A stretch of 64,000 bases of DNA from assembly GCA_900316475.1 (NCBI GenBank), contig ONDA01000003.1, forward strand, positions 39,443 to 103,442. Direction: 5' to 3'. This stretch comes from an uncultured Prevotellaceae bacterium (GTDB taxonomy: Bacteria > Bacteroidota > Bacteroidia > Bacteroidales > Bacteroidaceae). The stretch's first letter is position 1. Each line of letters starts with the position of its first letter. Under the pieces are notes generated by a model that worked only from the letters and a program-made list of their open reading frames with translations, had not been told where the DNA came from and ran no database searches. Of this stretch, positions 26,476 through 34,180 are shown piece by piece. The translations under genes and the position numbers were made by a program.

Positions 26476-26569
26476 GTGTACAAAATTACAAATAAAATTT
26501 CATTTCCCGCTTACGGAAGCTGAAAAAATAGCCACCTGAGCATATATGGATGTTATAAGCCAAAATAAT
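26476..26569. other. Short AT-rich leader upstream of the RAYT gene
   Basis: This stretch separates the RAYT ATG from the first large hairpin. I see no gene and no clear TAnnTTTG box. Confidence 0.4.
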
Positions 26570-26628
26570 CCCGCACTTCCCACACTCCCCACACCCACGT
26601 CAGGTGTGGGAAGCGTGGGAAGTGCGGG
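26570..26628. repeat. 26-bp inverted repeat (REP-like hairpin)
   Basis: The left arm at 26570-26595 and right arm at 26603-26628 are complementary at 24 of 26 positions, around a 7-nt loop. The arms are built on GTGTGGGAAG and GTGGGAAGTGCGGG. No T-tract follows, so it is more like a REP hairpin than a terminator. It lies 95 bp upstream of the RAYT start. Confidence 0.8.
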
Positions 26629-26664
26629 ACCGTTTTCCGTTTCGCTATCCTTTACGCGCGGGCG

Positions 26665-26868
26665 CAAGAGATTCACCAGAGGCCGTGACGTTTTCACCAG
26701 AGGCCGTGACGTTTTTCTCTCACGCCGTGAAATTTTTCTCTCACGCCGTGAAATTTTCACGGGGGGCTTATCCGAAATCTCTCGCGCGCACGCGCGATGG
26801 AAAGGCAAAAAGAAAAAGACGCCGCCCATGTCACCCACCCCACTCCTAAGGTTAGGAGCGACATGTGC
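26665..26868. repeat. REP-like repeat island
   Basis: Two copies of TTCACCAGAGGCCGTGACGT are followed by two copies of TTTCTCTCACGCCGTGAAAT, from about 26670 to 26760. Then comes a compound hairpin at about 26826-26868, in which CTCCTAA pairs with TTAGGAG and CATGTC with GACATG. The core GAGGCCG recurs at 48140-48190. The region has no gene; ORFs across it are repeat translations. Confidence 0.7.
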
Positions 26869-26974
26869 GGGATGGGTGGGATGTTTTTCGCTTATACCAT
26901 CCATTATTAGCGCGTACGCGCGCGAGTGAAAAGTTAAAATCCGGCATTTGTTTGTTTGTCTCATGAAAAGTTCG

Positions 26975-26983
26975 TATTTTTGC
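26975..26983 (+). promoter_or_regulatory. Promoter -7 box for the secreted endonuclease
   Basis: TATTTTTGC matches TAnnTTTG. TTTG repeats about 17-22 nt upstream could serve as the -33 element. It lies about 28 nt before the preferred ATG. Confidence 0.6.
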
Positions 26984-27010
26984 AAATCAATAACAATGCG
27001 AACTTCCAAC

Positions 27011-27922
27011 ATGAAGACAACATTCAGAATCCTAACCCTCCTGCTGACAGGATGCCTGCTCCTCACGGCCTGTAGCGACGACGACGACCGCGACAGCGGC
27101 ATACCTGCCGAGCGGAATGTGAACCGTAACGACATCTCACAGGAACCGGCACTGCAACGCCTGGAGTTCCCGAAGGTGAAAGGGGGCAACAGCCGCGTCA
27201 TCATCCACACGAACAGCGACCAGTTTGGCATCAACTACAGCGTGGAATGGGACTGCACGAAACGGTCGCAACGCTGGTCGTGCTACCAGATGTATGCCTC
27301 CAACCGCAAGCAGATCACCAGCCGCTACTATTCCGACACGAGCCAGTACCCGCTGGACCCCGACCTGCCCGCCCAATACTATTTCGACTACGACCCCTTC
27401 CGGGGCAGCGGCTACGACCACGGCCATATCTGTCCGTCGGCCGACCGGCTCTACTCCAAGGATGCCAACATACAGACCTTCTACCTGACGAACATGCAGC
27501 CCCAGCGCCACGTCTTCAATGCCGGCATCTGGGAGAAAATGGAGGAGAAGCTGCGCTCGTGGATCAGCACCGGTTCAAAGGCCGAAGACACGCTCTACGT
27601 CTGCAAGGGCGGAACCATCGACGCCGTAGCGGGCGTCACCGACGACCCCATCCTGGCAACCCTCAGCAACGGTCTCGTCGTGCCCAAATACTTCTTCATG
27701 GCACTGCTGCGCAAGTCGAATACGGGCTATAAGGCCCTGGCCTTCTGGGTGGAACACCTGAACGAGGACCACTCCAGCGACCCGCTCGTAGACTACGTCA
27801 TCAACATCCGCGAACTGGAGCGTCGCACGGGCATCGACTTCTTCTGCAATCTGCCCGACGACATCGAGAACGATGTGGAAACAACCACGACAGAAAACAT
27901 CAAGTGGCTGTGGAATTTCTAA
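27011..27922 (+). CDS. Secreted DNA/RNA non-specific endonuclease
   Basis: A 303-residue lipoprotein nuclease of the NucA / Serratia-nuclease family (PF01223). The lipobox is LLTAC at about residues 17-21, then an acidic linker. The catalytic motif, usually DRGH, is here DHGH at residues 136-139 within GYDHGHICPSADR. The downstream helix FYLTNMQPQRHVFNAGIW contains the metal-binding Asn region (TNMqPQ). The family cleaves single- and double-stranded DNA and RNA using Mg or Mn. As an envelope lipoprotein it could degrade extracellular nucleic acids. The ATG at 27011 gives the cleanest signal peptide; an ATG at 26996 is possible. It lies about 1 kb past the receptor operon, beyond the RAYT gene. 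Confidence 0.92.
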   Translation: MKTTFRILTLLLTGCLLLTACSDDDDRDSGIPAERNVNRNDISQEPALQRLEFPKVKGGNSRVIIHTNSDQFGINYSVEWDCTKRSQRWSCYQMYASNRKQITSRYYSDTSQYPLDPDLPAQYYFDYDPFRGSGYDHGHICPSADRLYSKDANIQTFYLTNMQPQRHVFNAGIWEKMEEKLRSWISTGSKAEDTLYVCKGGTIDAVAGVTDDPILATLSNGLVVPKYFFMALLRKSNTGYKALAFWVEHLNEDHSSDPLVDYVINIRELERRTGIDFFCNLPDDIENDVETTTTENIKWLWNF

Positions 27923-27963
27923 AAAAACAGCACGAAAAATTTGGTGGAACGGGAAAAAAGTCG

Positions 27964-27972
27964 TACCTTTGC
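27964..27972 (+). promoter_or_regulatory. Promoter -7 box for rpmE2
   Basis: TACCTTTGC with a TTTGG element at 27940-27944, spaced about 20 nt, lies 39 nt upstream of the L31 start. This is a well-formed Bacteroidota promoter. Confidence 0.7.
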
Positions 27973-28010
27973 AGCCCGAAATTATCATCAATAAATAACA
28001 AACAGTAAAA

Positions 28011-28265
28011 ATGAAAAAAGGAATTCATCCCGAGAACTATCGCCCCGTCGTGTTTAAGGACATGTCCAACGGCGATATGTTCCTTACGAAGTCCACTGCA
28101 AAAACCAACGACACCGTGGAATTCGAAGGCGAAACTTACCCTGTGGTAAAAGTTGAAATCTCAAGCACCTCTCACCCGTTCTATACTGGTAAGAGCAAGC
28201 TCGTCGACACCGCTGGTCGCGTCGACAAGTTCATGAGCCGCTACGGTAAGGCTGCCAGGAAATAA
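28011..28265 (+). CDS. rpmE2: 50S ribosomal protein L31, type B
   Basis: An 84-residue L31. It begins [20 protein letters not shown] and contains [20 protein letters not shown], the standard L31 C-terminal signature. It has no cysteines, so it is the zinc-independent (C-minus, type B) form, normal for Bacteroidales. It is a component of the large subunit at the central protuberance. It has its own promoter and is followed by a hairpin terminator at 28295-28340, so it is probably monocistronic. Confidence 0.97.
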   Translation: MKKGIHPENYRPVVFKDMSNGDMFLTKSTAKTNDTVEFEGETYPVVKVEISSTSHPFYTGKSKLVDTAGRVDKFMSRYGKAARK

Positions 28266-28294
28266 GATATTTCACCTTACATTTCGAAACTTCC

Positions 28295-28340
28295 AAAAAG
28301 TGCGTCCAAGGTAGTTGCATATACCTCGGCGCACTTTTTT
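28295..28340 (+). terminator. Intrinsic terminator after rpmE2
   Basis: AAAAAGTGCG at 28295-28304 pairs with CGCACTTTTT at 28330-28339, followed by further T. An inner GGTA/TACC pair stabilises the long loop. The A-tract and T-tract make it potentially active in both directions. Confidence 0.8.
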
Positions 28341-28355
28341 GCATAAAACAAATCA

Positions 28356-29375
28356 ATGAATATGAGGAAACCATCTATTACGTGCTTCATCGCTCTCAGC
28401 TTGTCGGCTTTAGCAGTACAAGCCCAAGAGAAGCAACCGTTATTCAACCATTTGGACCTCGGCGTGACGCTGGGAACCACCGGAGTGGGAATCGACATGG
28501 CAATGCCCGTCACCAACTATGCAAGACTGCGCACCGGATTCAGCTATGTGCCCCGCATCGAGGTGCCGATGACTTTCAGTGTACAGGTGGGCGACGATCC
28601 CTCCACCAGCCAGACAAAATTCGACAAACTGTCGGAAATGCTGACGAGTTTCACGGGGAAGCCTGTCTCAAATGAAGTAAAGATGACAGGCAGGCCAACG
28701 TTCTGGAACTGGAACCTGCTGGTCGACGTGTTTCCGCTGAAGAACAACCGCCACTGGCACGTCACGGCCGGCTTTTACCTCGGGCCGTCCAGGGTGGCCG
28801 AGGCGTACAACAATACGGAGAGCATGTCGTCACTGCTGTCGGTGAGCATCTATAACAACATGTACGACAAGTTGCACGGTAAGACAAGGAGAGAATTGGC
28901 GGCAACGACGCTCTTCGAGATTCCCGGGATGGACCTTGGCAATAACATAGAGACCCTCGCGTTGATGCAGCAGAAACTGGACAACTATGGACGCATGGGC
29001 GTACACATGGGCGTCTACAAGCACGACATCGTTGACGAAGAGGGCAACGTCATTCACAAGAAAGGCGAGGACTATATCATGGAGCCTGACGATGACAACA
29101 TGGTTAAAGCCGACATGAAGGTGAACAGCTTCAAGCCCTATATAGGCTTCGGCTACGACGGCCGTCTGCTGAAGCGTAACGACAAGGTGAAGATTGGCTT
29201 CGATGCCGGCGTCATGTTCTGGGGCGGGACGCCACGCCTGACGACTCACGACGGCACTGACCTTATCCACGACGTCGAACAGGTGCCAGGGAAGGTCGGC
29301 GACTATGTTGACATCATAAAAAAGGCGAGCGTTTTCCCTGTGGTAAACGCCCGCCTGTCATTCCGGTTATTCTAA
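28356..29375 (+). CDS. Predicted outer-membrane beta-barrel protein
   Basis: A 339-residue exported protein of unknown function. A signal peptide covers residues 1-23 (cleavage after VQA). The mature part has alternating strands and glycine turns (LDLGVTLGTTGVGIDMAMPV, YARLRTGFSYVP, PYIGFGYDGRL, GFDAGVMFWGG) and ends NARLSFRLF with a terminal Phe. This is typical of small Bacteroidales outer-membrane barrels. A middle section of about residues 150-250 is less barrel-like and acidic, and may form an extracellular loop or insert. It ends one base from the convergent MBG-protein gene. I see no clear -7 box between the rpmE2 terminator and its start. Confidence 0.75.
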   Translation: MNMRKPSITCFIALSLSALAVQAQEKQPLFNHLDLGVTLGTTGVGIDMAMPVTNYARLRTGFSYVPRIEVPMTFSVQVGDDPSTSQTKFDKLSEMLTSFTGKPVSNEVKMTGRPTFWNWNLLVDVFPLKNNRHWHVTAGFYLGPSRVAEAYNNTESMSSLLSVSIYNNMYDKLHGKTRRELAATTLFEIPGMDLGNNIETLALMQQKLDNYGRMGVHMGVYKHDIVDEEGNVIHKKGEDYIMEPDDDNMVKADMKVNSFKPYIGFGYDGRLLKRNDKVKIGFDAGVMFWGGTPRLTTHDGTDLIHDVEQVPGKVGDYVDIIKKASVFPVVNARLSFRLF

Positions 29376-29376
29376 T

Positions 29377-31650
29377 TTACTTGATAACGGTCTTTCGTCC
29401 GTTGACGATATAGAGGCTACCCTTGCGGGGCTGCTCTACGCGCTGACCACTCAGCGTATAGACGGTGCCACGCACCTGCTCAGCAGAGACAGTGGCGATA
29501 CCGTCGGGCTTCGCAACGATGGTCAGCGTGCCAGCGACGTAGGTGAAGCTGTAGTTCTGGGCCTCACCACCGCTGACGGTGATGGCGTAAGTGCCAGCCA
29601 CACTCGTCTCCGTTGCCGTCGTCGTAGCCACAGGCTTCGTCGTCAGCACACTCTCGGTATCACCGTTTCTGAAGCCGCTGTATGTCAGCTCGAATGTCGG
29701 GTTGGCTTCGCCCTCTTCGCGGCTGGCGTCCTTGGCCGTCACTGTCAGCGGAGCCTTCGTGATGGTCAGCGTACCATTCGTGAACGTGAAGTTGGCATCG
29801 GTGGTGATGCTGCCCTTGGCCACTTTGATGACGTACTCGCCGACAGGTGAACCAGCCACAGCCTCGCAGGTCAGCTCAGGCGTTCCTGAAATCGCGCCGC
29901 CGGTCACCGTGAACCCGAGCGACGGATTGGCGATGCCATATTCGCGTGTCACAGACTTCGCTGTGATGGTGATGGACGGTTTCTCCGTCACCGTCAGCTT
30001 ACCGTTGACGCAGGTAATCTCATAGTTCTGTGCTTCACCGCCGGTGACCGTGATGACATACTCGCCGACAGGACTGTCAGCCGTAGCCGTCGTCGTTGCC
30101 ACAGGCTTCGACGTCAGCACGCTCTCGGTCTCACCATTCTTAAAGCCACTGTACGTCAGTTCCAACGTCGGGTTGGCCTGACCGACATAACGGGTGACGT
30201 TCTTGGCCGTCACCGTCAGCGGAGCCTTGGTGATGGTCAGCGTAGCAGGGGTATAGCCCGTCAACTCATAGTTCGTGGCCGCACCGCCGTTGACGGTAAT
30301 CACATAGTTATTGCCAACAGGACTGGTCTTCGTGGCATTGGCCGTTATCGTGGGGGCGGTGGTAATGGAATTATCCTTCGTATCACCAACGACAAAACCT
30401 TCGTAGGTCACGGTGAAGGCGGGCGTGTCATTGCCATATTCACGGGTGGTGTCAACAGCTTTCACCGTCAGAGGAATCTTGGTGATGACAAAGGTTGTGG
30501 AGCCGTTGATAGCATAGTTGCCACCGGTCTTGCCGCTGACGGTAACGGTAGCGGTACCGGCATTTCTGTTGTTGCTATAACCGACAGTGTACTCCGATGC
30601 CGGAATCTCTGTCGTACCATCCTTCACCGATGTCACGGCAGGCTGCTTGGCTGTGCCGTCATAACTGAACGACGTCTCTGCCAGCTCAATGGTAGGAGAG
30701 GCGATGTTCTTCGGGGTGATTGTCAGGTTGGCACCTTTGAAGTTGAGGGTGTAGTTGGAAGAAGCGGCCAGCGTACCCTGAGTGATGGCGTAGGTGCCGG
30801 CGTTTTCGCCCTCAGCGCGCGTCAGCGCACCCGTCAGTACATCGCCGTTGACAAGTCCCGTCGCTACGTATGTCAGTTCCGGGTCGGCAGCACCGAACTC
30901 CTTGCTCTTTGCATCAGCAGTGACAGTCAGCGCAGCGGGAGTCACCGTCAGCTTGCCGTTGACAAACGTCACTTCCAGGTCTGTGGCCGTCGATGTGCCG
31001 GTGATGACATACTCACCGACGCTTGAGGTCTTCGTTGCCTCACAGCTGAACGTCACCAAGCCCGTCAGATTGTCATTGGTAGAAGCAGTATAGGTAAACT
31101 GAGGATTCTCCTGACCATAGCTTCGCTCGGCATTGTTGATGGTCACCGTCACCTTGGGAAGGGTAATCTCAAGTGACACGGGGTTGGGGTTGACAGCCGT
31201 CTCGTCGGGCGAGACCAGCTCTATCTCTTCCATCGTAATGGTTCCCGTCTTAAAGGTCGAGGCGGCAACAATCTTTACGGTAACGACAGCGCCCTCATTC
31301 TGCTTAAAGAGCTTATTCGTCTGTGAAGCAAGCATGATACGATAGACATTTCCATTCTTATTGGAGGAGACCATGTGGGAAGAATGTGCCCTCGTGGTCT
31401 TTCTGATGTCAAGCTCCTCTTCCTCGTCTTCGTTGAGGTAAGTGGGAACGGACAACCCTTCCGGCAATCGCAGATCGAACTGAACAAGGGTAATATCCTT
31501 GTCGTTCACCATGTCAATAGTCAACGTCTTGGTCTCGCCGGCCTTGATGGAGAATGGCTCGAAAGAGAGCTTGTTGTCAGCCATAGCCACGGCAGGCAAC
31601 ATCATAAGGGTACATAGCAAGACACCGAAGTAGTTCTTAAAACATTTCAT
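29377..31650 (-). CDS. Cohesin-like and MBG-repeat surface protein
   Basis: A 757-residue exported protein. A signal peptide is followed by a cohesin-like domain at about residues 26-170: LSFEPFSIKAGETKTLTIDM, then LVQFDLRLPEGLSVP, YRIMLASQ and EGAVVTVKIVA. Next come about seven tandem Ig-like repeats to about residue 720; most are MBG type with REYG or RSYGQENP openings, and one at about 310-385 is of another Ig type. The C-terminus reads VYTLSGQRVEQPRKGSLYIV and ends NGRKTVIK, a tail common on secreted Prevotella and Bacteroides proteins. It is probably displayed at the surface. The neighbouring upstream gene encodes a dockerin-like domain, suggesting interaction. Its paralogous repeats are also similar at the DNA level. 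Confidence 0.85.
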   Translation of the reverse strand: MKCFKNYFGVLLCTLMMLPAVAMADNKLSFEPFSIKAGETKTLTIDMVNDKDITLVQFDLRLPEGLSVPTYLNEDEEEELDIRKTTRAHSSHMVSSNKNGNVYRIMLASQTNKLFKQNEGAVVTVKIVAASTFKTGTITMEEIELVSPDETAVNPNPVSLEITLPKVTVTINNAERSYGQENPQFTYTASTNDNLTGLVTFSCEATKTSSVGEYVITGTSTATDLEVTFVNGKLTVTPAALTVTADAKSKEFGAADPELTYVATGLVNGDVLTGALTRAEGENAGTYAITQGTLAASSNYTLNFKGANLTITPKNIASPTIELAETSFSYDGTAKQPAVTSVKDGTTEIPASEYTVGYSNNRNAGTATVTVSGKTGGNYAINGSTTFVITKIPLTVKAVDTTREYGNDTPAFTVTYEGFVVGDTKDNSITTAPTITANATKTSPVGNNYVITVNGGAATNYELTGYTPATLTITKAPLTVTAKNVTRYVGQANPTLELTYSGFKNGETESVLTSKPVATTTATADSPVGEYVITVTGGEAQNYEITCVNGKLTVTEKPSITITAKSVTREYGIANPSLGFTVTGGAISGTPELTCEAVAGSPVGEYVIKVAKGSITTDANFTFTNGTLTITKAPLTVTAKDASREEGEANPTFELTYSGFRNGDTESVLTTKPVATTTATETSVAGTYAITVSGGEAQNYSFTYVAGTLTIVAKPDGIATVSAEQVRGTVYTLSGQRVEQPRKGSLYIVNGRKTVIK

Positions 31651-31695
31651 ATCGTTTCTCTTTTTCTATTCTAATGTTTTCTTTGATTGTTTTTT

Positions 31696-32889
31696 CTATT
31701 GCTGGTTCAGGATGATATTTACAAGAATCACATAGTCAAGACCACTCACCTTACCATCACCATTGAGGTCGGCATCAGTTGTCTTTTCCCTTGTTCCCAA
31801 AATCATATTTCCTAAATAGACCAAATCGAGACCGCTAACCTTGCCGTCACCGCTCAGGTCACCACGCTTTGCCGAAGGCAGGGCGTCGTACTCTGCCTGG
31901 GTATAGACCTTCAGCACGTCGGGAGCACCGGCTTCGACAGTGATATAGGCGGTATTGGCAGGAATGTACTGCAGGGTCGTCGACTTCACGAAAGCCAGTG
32001 AGCCGTCAGCGGCCGTGCCCAGCACACGCATCGTCTCTGAATTATACGCTACGACATTGCGGTGTTCCTCGCTTTCCACATCATTGCAGAAATAGACACC
32101 TTTGAGAAGATTGCCGGAAGCGCTGCCGGTAGTAGCGGCACCGATATTCAGCTTATTGCTCGCAGGCTGGTCGGACGAGCACTTGATGATGACAGGTGTT
32201 GTCGAAGGAACACCACCAGTAACCTCCTTAATGACCACCGCGGATTTAGCGGCGTCAACTTGGGAGACATAGTAGGCTGACATCCCGGTAGAACTGAACG
32301 TAAACGGGAAGGCAGCATAGAAACTCTGGTAATAGGCACCCCCAGCACTGACACTGGGCGTAATGCCGAAATAGTTGTCGCCATCGGCTGCTACTGGCAA
32401 GATATACCAATCTGCCTGTGTGCTCGTAGCGGATGGTTTACCAACACCTACCATCTCGCCATAGATACGACGCGAATCGGTAGCTGACCACATCCAGGAA
32501 ATCTCCTGATCGGCAAGATACTTGCTCATGCCACCCTTTGAAGCGTATGCCCAGTACGTACCGTCTCCTGTAGGAGAAATCAGCACCTCATACGAAATAA
32601 TGGCGTAGCTACCTGTTCCTTGTGCCTGCAGATCGTAGCCTGTGCTCATCTTCTTAATATAAATAATCGTTGAGGGGTCTGAAACGATATGCTCAAAGCC
32701 CAACACGGTACGCAAAGCAGCCATATCAGCTTCAGTTGTACTGACATTGATACTGCCACGATTGTCAATCAAAGAGACATAACGCCCGTTGTCGTAGCTC
32801 TTCACACGGTAATAGCCATTGCCATTCAGCTGTGCAAAGCCGTGCAGTGAGGAAGCAACTAAAAAAAGGAATAGTAATACTCTTTTCAT
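31696..32889 (-). CDS. Secreted protein with C-terminal dockerin type I domain
   Basis: A 397-residue exported protein. A signal peptide covers residues 1-19 (cleavage after GFA). A central region of unknown function begins LNGNGYYRVKSYDNGRYVSL, a ricin-like or MIR-like opening seen in Bacteroidales secreted proteins. The last 60 residues form a dockerin type I module: two calcium-binding loops, DLSGDGKVSGLDLVYLGNMI and DLNGDGKVSGLDYVILVNII, separated by a short linker. Dockerins bind cohesins, and the next gene downstream carries a cohesin-like domain. The two genes are 45 nt apart on one strand and may be co-transcribed. No catalytic domain is recognisable. Confidence 0.85.
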   Translation of the reverse strand: MKRVLLFLFLVASSLHGFAQLNGNGYYRVKSYDNGRYVSLIDNRGSINVSTTEADMAALRTVLGFEHIVSDPSTIIYIKKMSTGYDLQAQGTGSYAIISYEVLISPTGDGTYWAYASKGGMSKYLADQEISWMWSATDSRRIYGEMVGVGKPSATSTQADWYILPVAADGDNYFGITPSVSAGGAYYQSFYAAFPFTFSSTGMSAYYVSQVDAAKSAVVIKEVTGGVPSTTPVIIKCSSDQPASNKLNIGAATTGSASGNLLKGVYFCNDVESEEHRNVVAYNSETMRVLGTAADGSLAFVKSTTLQYIPANTAYITVEAGAPDVLKVYTQAEYDALPSAKRGDLSGDGKVSGLDLVYLGNMILGTREKTTDADLNGDGKVSGLDYVILVNIILNQQ

Positions 32890-32904
32890 ATTTCATAAAA
32901 GAAG

Positions 32905-32952
32905 AAGTCCGGACTCTCCGTACATACTGTGATGACAGGAAAGGCCGGACTT
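32905..32952 (-). terminator. Possible terminator after the OmpA gene
   Basis: AAGTCCGG at 32905-32912 and CCGGACTT at 32945-32952 form an inverted repeat in the gap downstream of ompA. In the minus direction it is followed by CTTCTTTTATG, a modest T-rich tail. Confidence 0.5.
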
Positions 32953-32998
32953 GATTATTGTTATACTTTTGTTGTTCTGGTATTTACCATACGCCTTT

Positions 32999-34156
32999 TT
33001 ACTCAGCAATACAGATGGAGACACGGTTACGGTCGTTCTCAGCAAACGGCTGTACGCGAGCACCCTTAGAGTCGTAGCTGATGCGCTCAGGCGAGATGCC
33101 GTACTGGTTTCTCAGAGCCATCACAACGGCATCGGCACGCTGGGCTGCCAGACGATCGTTAATCTTGTCGTTACCCGTGCCAGCATCGGCATAGCCGGTA
33201 ACCATCACCTTAGCCTTCGGGTACTTCTGCAGATAGTCGGCAACATCCTTCACCTTCTGGGCCTCGACGTCGGCAATCTTGAACGAATTGATCGTGAAGA
33301 AGACGTCGCGACGGATAGGCTCGATAACCGGCTCCTCCTTGACGACAGGCTCCTCGACGACGGGAGCAGGCTCCTCAACGACGACGGGCTCGGGAACGGG
33401 AGCGGGGATGAAGCGAGAGGTATAGGTCTTACCGAGGTTGACCTTTAGACCTGCCAGAGCGTTGAAATACCAGTCGGCATTGCCAGCTTTCTTACTGTTG
33501 TACTTATCGCTCAGCAGGTTGGCGTTAGCCTCAAGAATCAGACTGATGGCGTCCGACAAGCGGAAGTCGCCAACGAGACCACCCTGACCGAAGAGACTGG
33601 TCTTGGAACCGTCCCACAGGTAGCGCATGTTCTGGTTGCCATCCCATGCACGGTTGTTACCGCTGTTCAGATATGCCTGCAAGGCCTTCTCGGCATCCTG
33701 TGCCTCGTCATTGCTGGATGCGAAGTTCACACCGGCACCAACAAAAGCATAGAGGTTGAAGAAGCGCTTGGGATTGTAGTTTAACAAGTTCGACAGGTTG
33801 AACTGCAAATCGAGGGAGGGAGCAACATAGTTCCACTTCCACGTCTGACGGAAATTCACCTGACCGAAGTCGCTGTTATCAATCTCAATACCACCCTTGC
33901 TCTGCCAAGCATTAACGGCCAGACGGAGACCGACAACCTTGTTGAACTGGTAGCCTAAGGCTGCCTGAACATTATAGGAAGCCAGGTGACTGAAGTCAAC
34001 CTCGCCCAGTGTGTACTGTCCACCGACAGGCTGTACCTGCAGGAACCAATGGGGCTTGAAGTCGTAGACTGTCTCGCCTTGCTGCGACTCCTGAGCCGAC
34101 GCTGTGAGCGCGGCCAGGAGGAGCAGACCAGACAATATTTGTTTCTTCACGTTCAT
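32999..34156 (-). CDS. OmpA-family outer-membrane protein
   Basis: A 385-residue OmpA-like protein. A signal peptide covers residues 1-21 (cleavage after ASA). An eight-strand-type barrel domain spans about 22-255, followed by a Pro-Glu-Val-rich linker at about 258-285 and a C-terminal OmpA peptidoglycan-binding domain (FFTINSFKIADVEAQKVKDV, VTGYADAGTGNDKINDRLAA, and R in AQRADAV). It anchors the outer membrane to the cell wall. It begins 24 nt after the stop of the long coiled-coil lipoprotein, so it is probably in the same transcript from the promoter at 37141-37149. Confidence 0.93.
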   Translation of the reverse strand: MNVKKQILSGLLLLAALTASAQESQQGETVYDFKPHWFLQVQPVGGQYTLGEVDFSHLASYNVQAALGYQFNKVVGLRLAVNAWQSKGGIEIDNSDFGQVNFRQTWKWNYVAPSLDLQFNLSNLLNYNPKRFFNLYAFVGAGVNFASSNDEAQDAEKALQAYLNSGNNRAWDGNQNMRYLWDGSKTSLFGQGGLVGDFRLSDAISLILEANANLLSDKYNSKKAGNADWYFNALAGLKVNLGKTYTSRFIPAPVPEPVVVEEPAPVVEEPVVKEEPVIEPIRRDVFFTINSFKIADVEAQKVKDVADYLQKYPKAKVMVTGYADAGTGNDKINDRLAAQRADAVVMALRNQYGISPERISYDSKGARVQPFAENDRNRVSICIAE

Positions 34157-34180
34157 ATTCTTTACTTTTTTGTTCTGTGA

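Noticed and set aside
26500-27234. A 244-codon minus-strand ORF over the REP-like island
   Set aside because: It runs through hairpins and tandem repeats and overlaps the endonuclease gene; composition is repeat-driven.
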